Source: Glaciecola sp049650345 (GTDB lineage: Bacteria > Pseudomonadota > Gammaproteobacteria > Enterobacterales > Alteromonadaceae). Taken from it: DNA of 17,026 nt. This document shows positions 1 to 8,004 of this stretch, one piece after another. Position numbers and translations under genes: made by a program. Within the stretch, counting starts at the first letter, position 1; each line of letters starts with the position of its first letter. The notes beneath the pieces are model-generated. The model was not told the origin of the DNA. It did not search any database and worked only from the letters and a program-made list of their open reading frames with translations. The stretch covers positions 1-17,026 of the forward strand of contig JBARZY010000098.1 in NCBI GenBank assembly GCA_049650345.1, written 5' to 3'.

Positions 1-162
1 TAACTGATTACTGTCTTTGGGGATAGGTTTTTATTGAGTTCAGTGATGGTCCAAGGAGGTCGTGGCCTTCGCCACGATGACGTGAGGTTGTATCAGCGCT
101 GTAAAAAATAAGGTCCGCTCAACGGCATTTCCAGAAATAAGCCATTGCTAAATATCTCCTAA
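1..162. other. Left edge, no gene recognised
   Basis: No convincing coding sequence was found here. A short hairpin (TCGTGGC / GCCACGA at 60-66 and 71-77, four-base loop) is followed by the first copy of a dispersed 30-bp motif (112-141). The sequence changes to recognisable transporter coding sequence only after about 163, so the segment may be a rearrangement scar, but the left neighbour is outside the window. Confidence 0.5.
112..141 (+). repeat. Dispersed motif, copy A
   Basis: This is the first of five copies of a motif with core TCCGSTTWACGGCA followed by a less constant part ending in AATAAG or AAGTAAG. It aligns without gaps over 30 bases to copies at 9853-9882 and 11242-11271. It lies about 20 bp upstream of the point where a truncated Nramp-like pseudogene becomes readable. 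Its function is unknown. Confidence 0.6.
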
Positions 163-1186
163 CAGCGCCATAGCGAATTTGGGACTAAATATTGGCTAAC
201 TCTTTTGCTATGCAGTATGCCAAATAAAGTAGCTAAAGGTTTAGTAGCGGTATTAATAATTGCTGCAATTGGTATCGGGAATGCCGCATACGAAGGTGGC
301 AACATTACAGGTGCCGCGCTTGGACTTAGTGTCAGCGCTGGCGGAGATATACGCTTGTGGGCTGCTGCAATTGGTCTTACAGCTTTTATGTTGCTGGTAA
401 GCGGGCACTACAAATGACTTGAAAAAACATTGTTAGCATTGGTTATGTTAATGAGTACAGTATTTTTAAACTTAATGGTGTACGTAGGTATTAATAGTGA
501 TTTGCCGCTTAGCGGTGTGCTACTTAAAACCTCGGTACTTAGTAATAGCGCCTTGGCTTTGGCTATTATCGGCATCACTATTGTACCATACAATTTATTC
601 TTACATGCGGGAATGAGTGCGTAAAATGCACAAAATAAATCTGCAAGTCCTGCAAATAATTCAGCTTTATTAGCTAGCCTAGGGCTGGGTGGGCTTCTCA
701 CCTTTGCCGTGCTTTCAAGTTCTCTAACGGCTTTTTTCGTAAGCCAAACACAAGTTGATAGCTCAAATATTGCCGCGCAAATGGAGCCTTTACTTGGTGA
801 GTATGCCAGTTTATTTTTTGGTATAGGTTTGTTTTCAGCGGGCTTAACCAGTGCCATTAACGCTCCTTTAGCAACGGCATATGCAATATCGGGTTTGTTT
901 AACTGGCAAAGTAACTTGGCCGATAAACGTTTTCTTGCATGCGCTTGTGGCATAGTCGCTATTGGTACATTTAGTGCTAGCCTTGGTATAAAGCCACTTA
1001 GCCTTATTATGCTCGCGCAAACAGCCAATGAGATGTTACTTGCCTATATCAGCTTTGCTTTTGGTTTGGGCATGCAATAAGAAAGAGCTACTGCACGCGC
1101 ACACCAATGGTAAGCTCAACAATCTATTTGGCTTTATGGTTATTGCGCTAGTTGCAGGTATTTCAGCTTTTAAGTTGTTTGCTTAA
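163..1186 (+). pseudogene. Decayed Nramp-family divalent metal transporter
   Basis: The reading frame shows hallmarks of Nramp transporters, which import divalent metals by proton symport through the inner membrane. A segment with IGNAAYEGGN and GAALGL near 265-330 matches transmembrane helix 3, and TIVPYNLFLHA near 587-620 matches helix 6. Further membrane helices follow to 1186. The amino terminus with the helix 1 DPGN motif is absent; a stretch from about 172 (SEFGTKYWLTLLL) may be a remnant. In-frame stops lie at 415-417 (TGA) and 622-624 (TAA). A one-base frameshift near 1070-1080 moves the last 36 codons, which still read like the family's carboxy end, into the next frame. Helix 6 carries VPY where classical manganese/iron members have MPH, so it may descend from a divergent subfamily. 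The left boundary is uncertain. Confidence 0.85.
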
Positions 1187-1202
1187 GGTTTTAAACTTAA
1201 GC
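1181..1202. other. Inverted repeat at convergent gene ends
   Basis: GCTTAAG and CTTAAGC form 7-bp arms separated by GTTTTAAA. The repeat covers the overlapping stop codons of the plus-strand Nramp remnant (TAA at 1184-1186) and the minus-strand kinase (TAA on 1183-1185). It could form a weak hairpin in either transcript, but the stem is AT-rich and lacks a clear U-run, so terminator function is doubtful. Confidence 0.4.
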
Positions 1203-1887
1203 TCACTCTTAGGCCTGTATAAGGAGCCTCTCCAGAACTAACATCCATATAAGCTTGTAATAATTCGCTTATACGATGTAATTTACTAAATCCCATTCCC
1301 GAATGGGAGCTACTTGATTGTTCGCTGGATTGAAATGGTTGTTGTATATTAGCAAATTTATCAGGGCTAATAGGATGCCCATTATCTTCACAAGTAATTA
1401 CATGATAGCCCCCCTGATTGCGATACCAAACCTTACATTTCAACATGGGGGGTTTATCTAAATCTTGAGGTAATTGTGCATGCTCAATAGCATTTACAAA
1501 TACTTCTTTAAAAAACATACTGAGTAACTCAGGGCTAGAATGAATAAGCAGCATTGAATCACAATCAAATATTAAACTTTGCGAACTATTTGCAGCTTCT
1601 TGCGTTTGGGCCTCATTAACACAACGCGCCAAAACTTCATTTAAATTGCACGTACTAAATTGATAGTCACAATCAAAAAGCTGCGCATATTCTCTAAAAG
1701 CGGTGAGCTTATGCAGGGCATTTTCAGACTCAGCGGCAATAAGCGATAACCATTTCATTGCTCTAGCATCTAAAACAGAAGAATACTCTTGCTCAAGCAA
1801 GTGAGTTAGCGACGCACTAGCACCAAACGCCCCTTTTGTATCATGACAAAGCGTCTGAAAAATACGTTTTAAATTTTTCTCATCCAT
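1183..1887 (-). CDS. Sensorless cytoplasmic histidine kinase
   Basis: This 234-residue protein has the two core parts of a two-component kinase and little else. A helical dimerisation segment carries the candidate phospho-accepting His15 (HDTKG, an atypical H-box where HDL/HDI is usual). An HATPase domain follows, with the N-box at 128-136 (Asn132), the G1 box EDNGHPI at 167-173 and the G2 box SGMGFS at 196-201. There is no transmembrane helix, PAS or HAMP domain, so any input must come from a partner. It starts 19 bp after the stop of the CheB-CheR-PAS-receiver gene and is surely co-transcribed with it. The natural inference is that it phosphorylates that protein's receiver domain or takes its signal from its PAS domain. 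The start ATG at 1887 has a weak upstream GGGTG. Its catalytic motifs look intact. Confidence 0.85.
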   Translation of the reverse strand: MDEKNLKRIFQTLCHDTKGAFGASASLTHLLEQEYSSVLDARAMKWLSLIAAESENALHKLTAFREYAQLFDCDYQFSTCNLNEVLARCVNEAQTQEAANSSQSLIFDCDSMLLIHSSPELLSMFFKEVFVNAIEHAQLPQDLDKPPMLKCKVWYRNQGGYHVITCEDNGHPISPDKFANIQQPFQSSEQSSSSHSGMGFSKLHRISELLQAYMDVSSGEAPYTGLRVSLSLKP

Positions 1888-1906
1888 TGCTTTTCACCCA
1901 GTAACA

Positions 1907-4900
1907 TTAGTCGCTATTTGCTGCAGACTCATCGCTATTTTTTGCCCTACAGGAGGCATCTATTTCGTGGCGCCGTATTGCATATCGCATACTGTCATCT
2001 AGCAGCTTAGGAGATAAGTCTTCTTTTTCAATTAAATCCAGTGCACCATGAGAAAGCAGCACAGGGGTCAAGTCATCTGAGGCCGCGCCCGTAATCACTA
2101 TTACAGGAATATTTAAGCGCTGCCCCGCTATGCCATCTATTAAATCGAGTGCAGTTTCATCTTTTAAGTAAGAATCACAAATGCATACATCAATAGCTTG
2201 CTGCTCAATAATTGAAAACGCCTGTTTCACGTTATTGCACATATGCACATTGATATGATAATCATCAATTTTTGAAAGTTGATTTTCAAGCAATTCTAAA
2301 TAGGCAGCACTATCATCTAAAATGAGTACGTCAATTGATTGTTTAAAGGGTTTAGTATCGAGTTCAGTCAAGGCATTATTAATACTATTGCGCAGTTCCT
2401 TATAGGCTACCACCATCCCCTTCTCAGTATATCGAGCCCGTGTAATATCTAGAAAAGTAACTGCAACTCCTGTTGTTCTTGAAACATCATTGTAACTATA
2501 TGAATTAATTGAAATACGAATTAATTTCTTATTTTTTAACGATATTTCTTTTTCAACTGACTTGCCAGTACTCAATACGGTAGCAACGTCCACTAACATT
2601 GTGTCATATTCAATATTTTTAGAAATATGATGCAGCGGCCTATGAATATCCGACTCTTGAAGATTGATATAGTTTTTAACCTCTTCGGTGTAACGGCGAA
2701 TTAAAAGTTTATCATCAACAAAAACTATACCTACTTTTGAAAGCCCTAAAACTTCATCTAAATCGCCATTTGCCTGTGATATTTGTACTATTTTTTCTTG
2801 GTATTCAGAGTTTACAGTGTAGAGTTCTTCGTTAACTGACTGTAACTCTTCGTTAGTACTTTGAAGTTCTTCATTTGCTGACATTAGCTCTTCATTAGCA
2901 GACTGTAACTCTTCATTGGTTGTTTCTAATTCTTCGACGGTTACTTGCAAATGCTCTTTATTGAATTTCAATTCTAATTCTAAGTCACTAATTCTTTGAC
3001 GAGCCTGTTCACTTATATCAAATTTTTCAGAGGTTTTTTTCTGTTCGGCTCCGCTATTATCTAAATTATCGAATATGACCCAATAAAAGCCTGGAGCACT
3101 AGCCAAATCATGCTCTTTTATATACTTCACACGCAAATCAAACATCGATGATGTCTCTCGGCCTTGTGTTGTAATGCCTGTATAACAAATTTCTTCGCCA
3201 CTATATTTTGCTCGTTGTATGGCTGATGACACAGCAATGCTAATATCTTCATTAACCATATCTTTAATTTGTGTACTAATTCTTCCTGGCGGCAAGCGAC
3301 GAACGTACGGTGACGTATCACCATAAACATGCACCGCTTGAAAGTTATCATTTAACAGAATACATGGAGCGACAAATTCGCTTATGAGTGCTTCGTTAAC
3401 AAAACCCACTCCACTTATGGGCGCGTTATTGCCTCTATAGCTTTTCATTAAATCTGAAACTGACGGCATCGCATTAGCTGCTTTTGAATTGGCCTTTGAC
3501 GAATCAGTATTTGAACTTAAGGGTAATTTAACTTCTCCGGTTTTCATAAAAATCTTTTGTCGCTCATTTATAGTAGAGAAATGAATCGACAAATCACCTA
3601 GGTTCTCAGATGAGCCAAGGAACAGATGCCCGTGTTTATTTAATGCAAAGTGAAAAGATGAAAGCACGCGTTTTTGGGAACTTGGCTGAAAGTAAATTAA
3701 TGCGTTGCGGCATGACACTAAATCGATATTAGAAAACGGCGGATCAATAATCATATTGTGCGTTGCGAAAACGACTGAATGGCGTATTTTCTGCGAAACT
3801 TGGTAGCCATTCGTATTTGTTTTAGAGAAGTATCGGTTTAACAACTCAGCTGGAACATCGCTCTCAATATCGGAGCTAAATACGCCAGCGCTTGCCTCAG
3901 TAATTGCATCAATGTTCACATCAGTAGCAAAAACCTTCACTTCTCGATCTAAGCTTTGTTTTCGTATTTCTTCTTCAAACAAGATGGCAATTGAGTATGC
4001 TTCTTCACCCGATGAGCACGCAGCAACCCATGCTCTAACTAGTTTCTTTTCCTCAGATTCGCTAACGATTTTAGGGATAATATAATCTTTTAAATAAGCA
4101 AAAGCTTCATCATCGCGAAAAAAACGAGTAACACCAATAAGCAATTCCTTGCCTAACACATCTACCTCATGTGCATCTTTAAACAACAGGGTTAGATAAT
4201 CTTGAAGTGATGTAAGCTGTTTAATTGTCATACGGCGTTCAATTCGCCGCGAGATAGTGGCTGATTTATACTTAGAAAAATCTATATCACTCTTTAAACG
4301 TAGAATATTAAAAATCTCGCTCATGAGATCTTGTGTCACAGTGTTGTCAGCTAGGGTTATATCCTTTTGCTCACGCACTAAAGGGTGGTCTATGTAACTC
4401 GCTAACTGCTCTCCCATTTCTTCAGGCCGAAGAATTAAATCAACAATGCCTGTATTGATTGCGCTATTAGGCATGCCGTCAAACTTAGCACTGTCGGGCT
4501 CTTGTGCAATAACTAAGGCCCCAGCTTCTTTTAAGGCTTTCACGCCGCGGCTTCCGTCAGACCCTGTCCCTGACAATATTATTCCTATCGCTCTGTGTTG
4601 TTGGTCTTCAGCTAGCGATCTAAAAAATACATCAATAGGCAAATTTAAGCCTGAATCAGGGGATTTATCAGTGAGAATTAGTTCGCCTTGCGCAACAATT
4701 ACGTTCTTCTTTGGAGGTAACAAATAGATGGTGTTTCGTTCTGTGACTACACCATCTTTCACATTTTCAATTTTTATATTGGTATGTTTACTCAGTAATT
4801 CGAGCATCATACTTTTAAAATCAGGAGAAAGGTGTTGAACAATTACAAAGCAGGCTCCTGTTTCTACGGGCAAGTTTTGTAGAAGAGTTTGTAAGGCTTC

Positions 4901-4975
4901 TAGCCCGCCGGCACTAGCGCCAATACCTATGTAGTGGCTTGGTAACTTAGAATCTGTGTTTTGAGAAGCGTCCAT
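1907..4975 (-). CDS. CheB-CheR-coiled coil-PAS-receiver fusion protein
   Basis: A 1022-residue cytoplasmic fusion. Residues 14-195 form a CheB methylesterase domain with the catalytic triad visible as Ser21 (GASAGG), His48 (VQHLSP) and Asp140 (GTGSDG). Residues about 210-480 form a CheR methyltransferase, with RRIERRM at 243-249, the SAM-binding loop around AACSSGEEAYSIA (318-330) and CRNALIYF (422-429). A long coiled coil with a repeated NEELQ heptad spans about 655-735, and a PAS-like domain about 736-850. A carboxy-terminal receiver (881-1003) has acidic Asp887/Asp888, phospho-acceptor Asp934, Thr962 and Lys984. Classical CheB has its receiver at the amino end; here it is at the far carboxy end. 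No chemoreceptor is encoded nearby, so the substrate is unknown and need not be a chemotaxis receptor. First gene of an operon with the downstream kinase. Confidence in the domain calls is high; the role is inferred. Confidence 0.93.
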   Translation of the reverse strand: MDASQNTDSKLPSHYIGIGASAGGLEALQTLLQNLPVETGACFVIVQHLSPDFKSMMLELLSKHTNIKIENVKDGVVTERNTIYLLPPKKNVIVAQGELILTDKSPDSGLNLPIDVFFRSLAEDQQHRAIGIILSGTGSDGSRGVKALKEAGALVIAQEPDSAKFDGMPNSAINTGIVDLILRPEEMGEQLASYIDHPLVREQKDITLADNTVTQDLMSEIFNILRLKSDIDFSKYKSATISRRIERRMTIKQLTSLQDYLTLLFKDAHEVDVLGKELLIGVTRFFRDDEAFAYLKDYIIPKIVSESEEKKLVRAWVAACSSGEEAYSIAILFEEEIRKQSLDREVKVFATDVNIDAITEASAGVFSSDIESDVPAELLNRYFSKTNTNGYQVSQKIRHSVVFATHNMIIDPPFSNIDLVSCRNALIYFQPSSQKRVLSSFHFALNKHGHLFLGSSENLGDLSIHFSTINERQKIFMKTGEVKLPLSSNTDSSKANSKAANAMPSVSDLMKSYRGNNAPISGVGFVNEALISEFVAPCILLNDNFQAVHVYGDTSPYVRRLPPGRISTQIKDMVNEDISIAVSSAIQRAKYSGEEICYTGITTQGRETSSMFDLRVKYIKEHDLASAPGFYWVIFDNLDNSGAEQKKTSEKFDISEQARQRISDLELELKFNKEHLQVTVEELETTNEELQSANEELMSANEELQSTNEELQSVNEELYTVNSEYQEKIVQISQANGDLDEVLGLSKVGIVFVDDKLLIRRYTEEVKNYINLQESDIHRPLHHISKNIEYDTMLVDVATVLSTGKSVEKEISLKNKKLIRISINSYSYNDVSRTTGVAVTFLDITRARYTEKGMVVAYKELRNSINNALTELDTKPFKQSIDVLILDDSAAYLELLENQLSKIDDYHINVHMCNNVKQAFSIIEQQAIDVCICDSYLKDETALDLIDGIAGQRLNIPVIVITGAASDDLTPVLLSHGALDLIEKEDLSPKLLDDSMRYAIRRHEIDASCRAKNSDESAANSD
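2810..2950 (-). repeat. Heptad-coding tandem repeat
   Basis: Residues 676-722 of the CheB-CheR fusion are encoded by degenerate 21-bp units, each giving a seven-residue block with the pattern NEELQSx. This is a regular coiled coil typical of the linker in CheB-CheR-PAS proteins, and it probably mediates dimerisation and signal transfer. The DNA repeat follows from the protein repeat and could be prone to unit gain or loss. Confidence 0.8.
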
Positions 4976-5149
4976 AACTGCATCTTTCGTTTTATTACTA
5001 TTTTTAACAATCTTACACTTTTTATGAAAGGCTTCTAGTCAAAATTTATAGGCTTACTTGAAAAATCTGTGCTCTTGGTACACAGTAGACATGTGTTCGA
5101 ATTTTATTCTAAATAAGAGTTCGAAAAATACGCTATATGGAAGCAGTCT
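4976..5149. promoter_or_regulatory. Divergent intergenic control region
   Basis: These 174 bp separate the start codons of the CheB-CheR fusion (minus) and the GGDEF-EAL gene (plus), and must hold both promoters. No strong sigma-70 pair was found for either gene. Two inverted repeats are visible: CTGTG/CACAG with a 9-bp spacer at 5067-5085, and a longer imperfect one at 5096-5125 described separately. The plus-strand gene has a good ribosome site (GGAAG at 5139-5143, six bases before its ATG). Confidence 0.6.
5096..5125. promoter_or_regulatory. Imperfect inverted repeat, possible operator
   Basis: TTCGAA occurs at 5096-5101 and again at 5120-5125. The inner arms TTATT/AATAA are also complementary, with one bulged base, around a CTA centre. 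The repeat ends 24 bp before the ATG of the GGDEF-EAL gene, a position suited to a repressor site or a leader hairpin. No known regulator consensus was recognised. Confidence 0.35.
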
Positions 5150-7879
5150 ATGAATGACAATAGCTCAAATGAAATAAGTGATGAAATTGACACAAGTTCT
5201 AAGCCTTTAGAATCTGCCGCAACTGATAGGCGCGTAGACAACTCAACACGCAACGCCATTGAAAAAATTCAAGACAGGCTCTTCGATCCAGGCTCTCTTG
5301 AGCATATATTCAAAATTTTAATTTCTTATTTAAGCGAAACAACTCACAGCGAATACGGCGTTTGTTTTTTGTCAGATGACAAAGGCTTATCTCCCCTTGC
5401 CGCAGACCAGTTTTTACACGTGGTTTATCATAAATCCACACCCGACTTTATTGAGCAAAGCGTACTTGCCTCATGGATTAAAGAAAAATCACTGCTAACT
5501 AATATTGTCTACTATAACGATCCTATTCCTAGAGGCACCCATTCGCTTATAAAAGAGAGCGCTGATACAGAATCAATAATGATTATTCCGATTTTATTGA
5601 ATACAAAATTACGCGCTGTGTGCATACTTTCGAAGCCATTAGCTCCTTACGATGCAAATATGTTAATCAAATTAAAGCCTATTTTAGGCGCCGTTATATG
5701 CACCTTGCAAAGTGTAGAGTCGGTAAAAGGCAATTTTTCAGGTTTAGATGAAAAAATTGCTGATAATGAATATTTGAGTAAGTTGATATCTTCATCGCCC
5801 ATCGGTGTAGTAGTTGTTAACCACGATCAAACAATTTTAATGAGTAACCCAGCCGCTCAAGATATTTTTGACCCTGAATCCGTTAATGTTAAAAAAGATG
5901 AGAAACATTCATTGGCCGGTATTAACATTCAAAAGCTACTTCCCAACTTCGAACGCTTTTTTCAGTGGTCTAATCAAAAAGATAAAATGGGGGTAATTGA
6001 TGATACCCATGCGCCAAAAATATGGGAGCATTTGCTTGCATATAGAAAAGACGGAACGCCCTGCCTATTGAATATTAGTTTATTTCGCCATAGTCATGCA
6101 GGGCAAAGATTCACGACTTTACAGATACAAGACATCACCATTATTCAAGAGCAAGCAGAAGAGTTTAAACGTACATCTCAACAATTAAATGCATTAACTC
6201 AACTTGCCCCAGTAGGGATTATCCATGTTGATGTAAATTGGAATTGTGTATTTGCGAATGAAAAATGGTCTGAATTCTCAGGTTTAAGTGAAGAAGAAAG
6301 TGCGCATCACGATTGGATAAACGCCTTTCATCCTAATGATATAAATAACTTACTACATGAACTTAGAAATAGTATGCAAAAGGGTGACGATTATTTTCAA
6401 GAGCTTCGCTTAATTACCCCTACAGGAAAGACTAAATGGATTGATTTAAGTATCCGCATATTGTTTGATGAAGAGGGCAACATTGATGGCTTCCTTGGCA
6501 CTTGTCATGATGTAACTGAGCGATATATCAATCAAGAAAAGCTACGTCATATAGCTGAATATGACAATCTCACTGGCCTTGCCAATAGAATGCTATTTTT
6601 AGACCGATTACAACAAGCTTTTTTCCGCTCAGAAAGAGATACGTCGCTTGTTACGGTTTTCTTTTTAGATTTAGATGGCTTCAAAGATGTTAATGATACG
6701 CTCGGACATAATGTAGGCGACATACTGCTACAAAAGGTCGCTGAGAGGCTTATAAATACTCTTCGAAAGAATGATACCGTTGCGCGTTTTGGAGGTGACG
6801 AGTTTGTTGTAATGTTAGGTCACGAAGACCACCTTACAGAATTAATTGTAGTAGCTGAGAAAGTCATTAAATGCATAGCCCAACCATACGTAGTTGAGGG
6901 GCATGAAATTTTCATTACAACGAGCCTGGGAATTGCACAAGGAAATAACGAGCAATCTAGTCCAGATATCATTTTAAAAAATGCTGACTTTGCTCTTTAC
7001 AATGCAAAAAGGGAAGGCAAGAACAAGTATCAAGTGTTTAATAAAGCGCTCGAAATTGGCTCACAGCAGCGAATGAAGTTATTGAATGATCTTCGAACCG
7101 GCCTTTATCGAGAAAAATTTGAATTATACTTTGAACCGATATGTGATGGTTCGAATCTTCAAATTATAGGGTTTGAGGCGCTACTACGATTTAACAATAA
7201 AGAAGGCGAAATAGTTAAGCCTGATGATTTCATTCCACTCTTAGAAGAAAGCAATCTAATTGTAGAAGTAGGTAAGTGGGTGATATCAGAAACATGCAAA
7301 CATTTAGCCGCCTGGCAACAAAACCCACTTTTTCCCGCCAATGGCTTTGTATCGTTTAATGTTTCGGGCAAGCAGATGCTAGACCCTGAATTGGTGCCCC
7401 ACATACAAAGTATGTGTGAATTACATGACGTTAAACCAAAGCGATTAGTAATGGAAATGACAGAGTCTGTCATTATCAATAAAACATGGAAGGTCATCAA
7501 TTTATTGAGCAAGCTTCGCCAGTTGGGTATTAGGCTTGCAATTGATGACTTTGGTACAGGGTATAGTTCGCTAAGCTACCTACAAAATATGCCTTTTAAC
7601 ATTCTGAAAATAGATAAATCGTTTATCGATGACTGGTCCGAAGATAGCAATGACACAAAAATAGTAAAAGCAATTATAGCTTTAGCGAATTCATTGGAAC
7701 TTAAAATAATTGCCGAGGGCGTTGAAAACAAACATGCCCGTGAACAAGTTATTTTACTAGGCGCTCATTTGTTTCAAGGCTACTATGTAAGTAAGCCACT
7801 TTGTGGTGGCGATGTCTTAGCTTTTATACAGCAATACAAAGATAAAACACTTAACAACAGAGATTCACAATGCCATTAA
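5150..7879 (+). CDS. GAF/PAS/PAS/GGDEF/EAL cyclic di-GMP enzyme
   Basis: A 909-residue soluble protein that probably makes or degrades cyclic di-GMP. Residues about 40-190 look like a GAF sensor (weakest call). PAS domains follow at about 206-335 and 343-460, the latter ending with the usual DVTER. The diguanylate cyclase domain (about 470-630) keeps an intact GGDEF at 548-552 and the inhibitory RxxD site at 539-542 (RKND, five residues before GGDEF). The EAL phosphodiesterase domain (about 645-895) keeps Glu676 (EALLR), Asn737, Glu769, Asp799/Asp800 (DDFGTGYSS), Lys820 and Glu856. One departure is FEP at 661-663, where most EAL domains have YQP. Both active sites look usable, so the net direction cannot be told from sequence. 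It is divergent from the CheB-CheR/kinase operon, and its end overlaps the start of a truncated MAPEG gene by 10 bp. Confidence 0.93.
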   Translation: MNDNSSNEISDEIDTSSKPLESAATDRRVDNSTRNAIEKIQDRLFDPGSLEHIFKILISYLSETTHSEYGVCFLSDDKGLSPLAADQFLHVVYHKSTPDFIEQSVLASWIKEKSLLTNIVYYNDPIPRGTHSLIKESADTESIMIIPILLNTKLRAVCILSKPLAPYDANMLIKLKPILGAVICTLQSVESVKGNFSGLDEKIADNEYLSKLISSSPIGVVVVNHDQTILMSNPAAQDIFDPESVNVKKDEKHSLAGINIQKLLPNFERFFQWSNQKDKMGVIDDTHAPKIWEHLLAYRKDGTPCLLNISLFRHSHAGQRFTTLQIQDITIIQEQAEEFKRTSQQLNALTQLAPVGIIHVDVNWNCVFANEKWSEFSGLSEEESAHHDWINAFHPNDINNLLHELRNSMQKGDDYFQELRLITPTGKTKWIDLSIRILFDEEGNIDGFLGTCHDVTERYINQEKLRHIAEYDNLTGLANRMLFLDRLQQAFFRSERDTSLVTVFFLDLDGFKDVNDTLGHNVGDILLQKVAERLINTLRKNDTVARFGGDEFVVMLGHEDHLTELIVVAEKVIKCIAQPYVVEGHEIFITTSLGIAQGNNEQSSPDIILKNADFALYNAKREGKNKYQVFNKALEIGSQQRMKLLNDLRTGLYREKFELYFEPICDGSNLQIIGFEALLRFNNKEGEIVKPDDFIPLLEESNLIVEVGKWVISETCKHLAAWQQNPLFPANGFVSFNVSGKQMLDPELVPHIQSMCELHDVKPKRLVMEMTESVIINKTWKVINLLSKLRQLGIRLAIDDFGTGYSSLSYLQNMPFNILKIDKSFIDDWSEDSNDTKIVKAIIALANSLELKIIAEGVENKHAREQVILLGAHLFQGYYVSKPLCGGDVLAFIQQYKDKTLNNRDSQCH

Positions 7880-8004
7880 GCATTACCGGTTTATACGCAA
7901 GTTTATTAGCTTTAGTCTTTTTCGCACTTACTTTTGGCGTAGTGAAACAACGAAGAACCAATTCCATCAGTTTAGGAGATGGAGTGTAAGAAGAATTAAA
8001 GCTA
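7870..8004 (+). pseudogene. Truncated MAPEG-family membrane protein
   Basis: The first 39 codons (7870-7989) read MPLSITGLYASLLALVFF..., then VKQRR and LGDG. This is the first transmembrane helix and following loop of bacterial MAPEG proteins (membrane-associated glutathione/eicosanoid family). A TAA stop at 7987-7989 ends the frame. After it the same frame still gives EELKL, which fits the family, so homology runs to about 8004 before it is lost. The remaining roughly 85-90 residues are missing, and a degenerate IS91-like element follows. The ATG overlaps the end of the GGDEF-EAL gene, which suggests translational coupling in the ancestral state. Recognition rests on memory of the family pattern. 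Confidence 0.7.

Noticed and set aside
408..1028. A 206-codon minus-strand open frame opposite the Nramp remnant
   Set aside because: The plus strand carries family-specific transporter residues throughout. The minus-strand translation shows no recognisable domain and is a shadow frame.
2810..2950. The repeated units in this stretch as a CRISPR array or tandem satellite
   Set aside because: The repeat is in frame and encodes NEELQ heptads of a coiled coil; there are no unique spacers.
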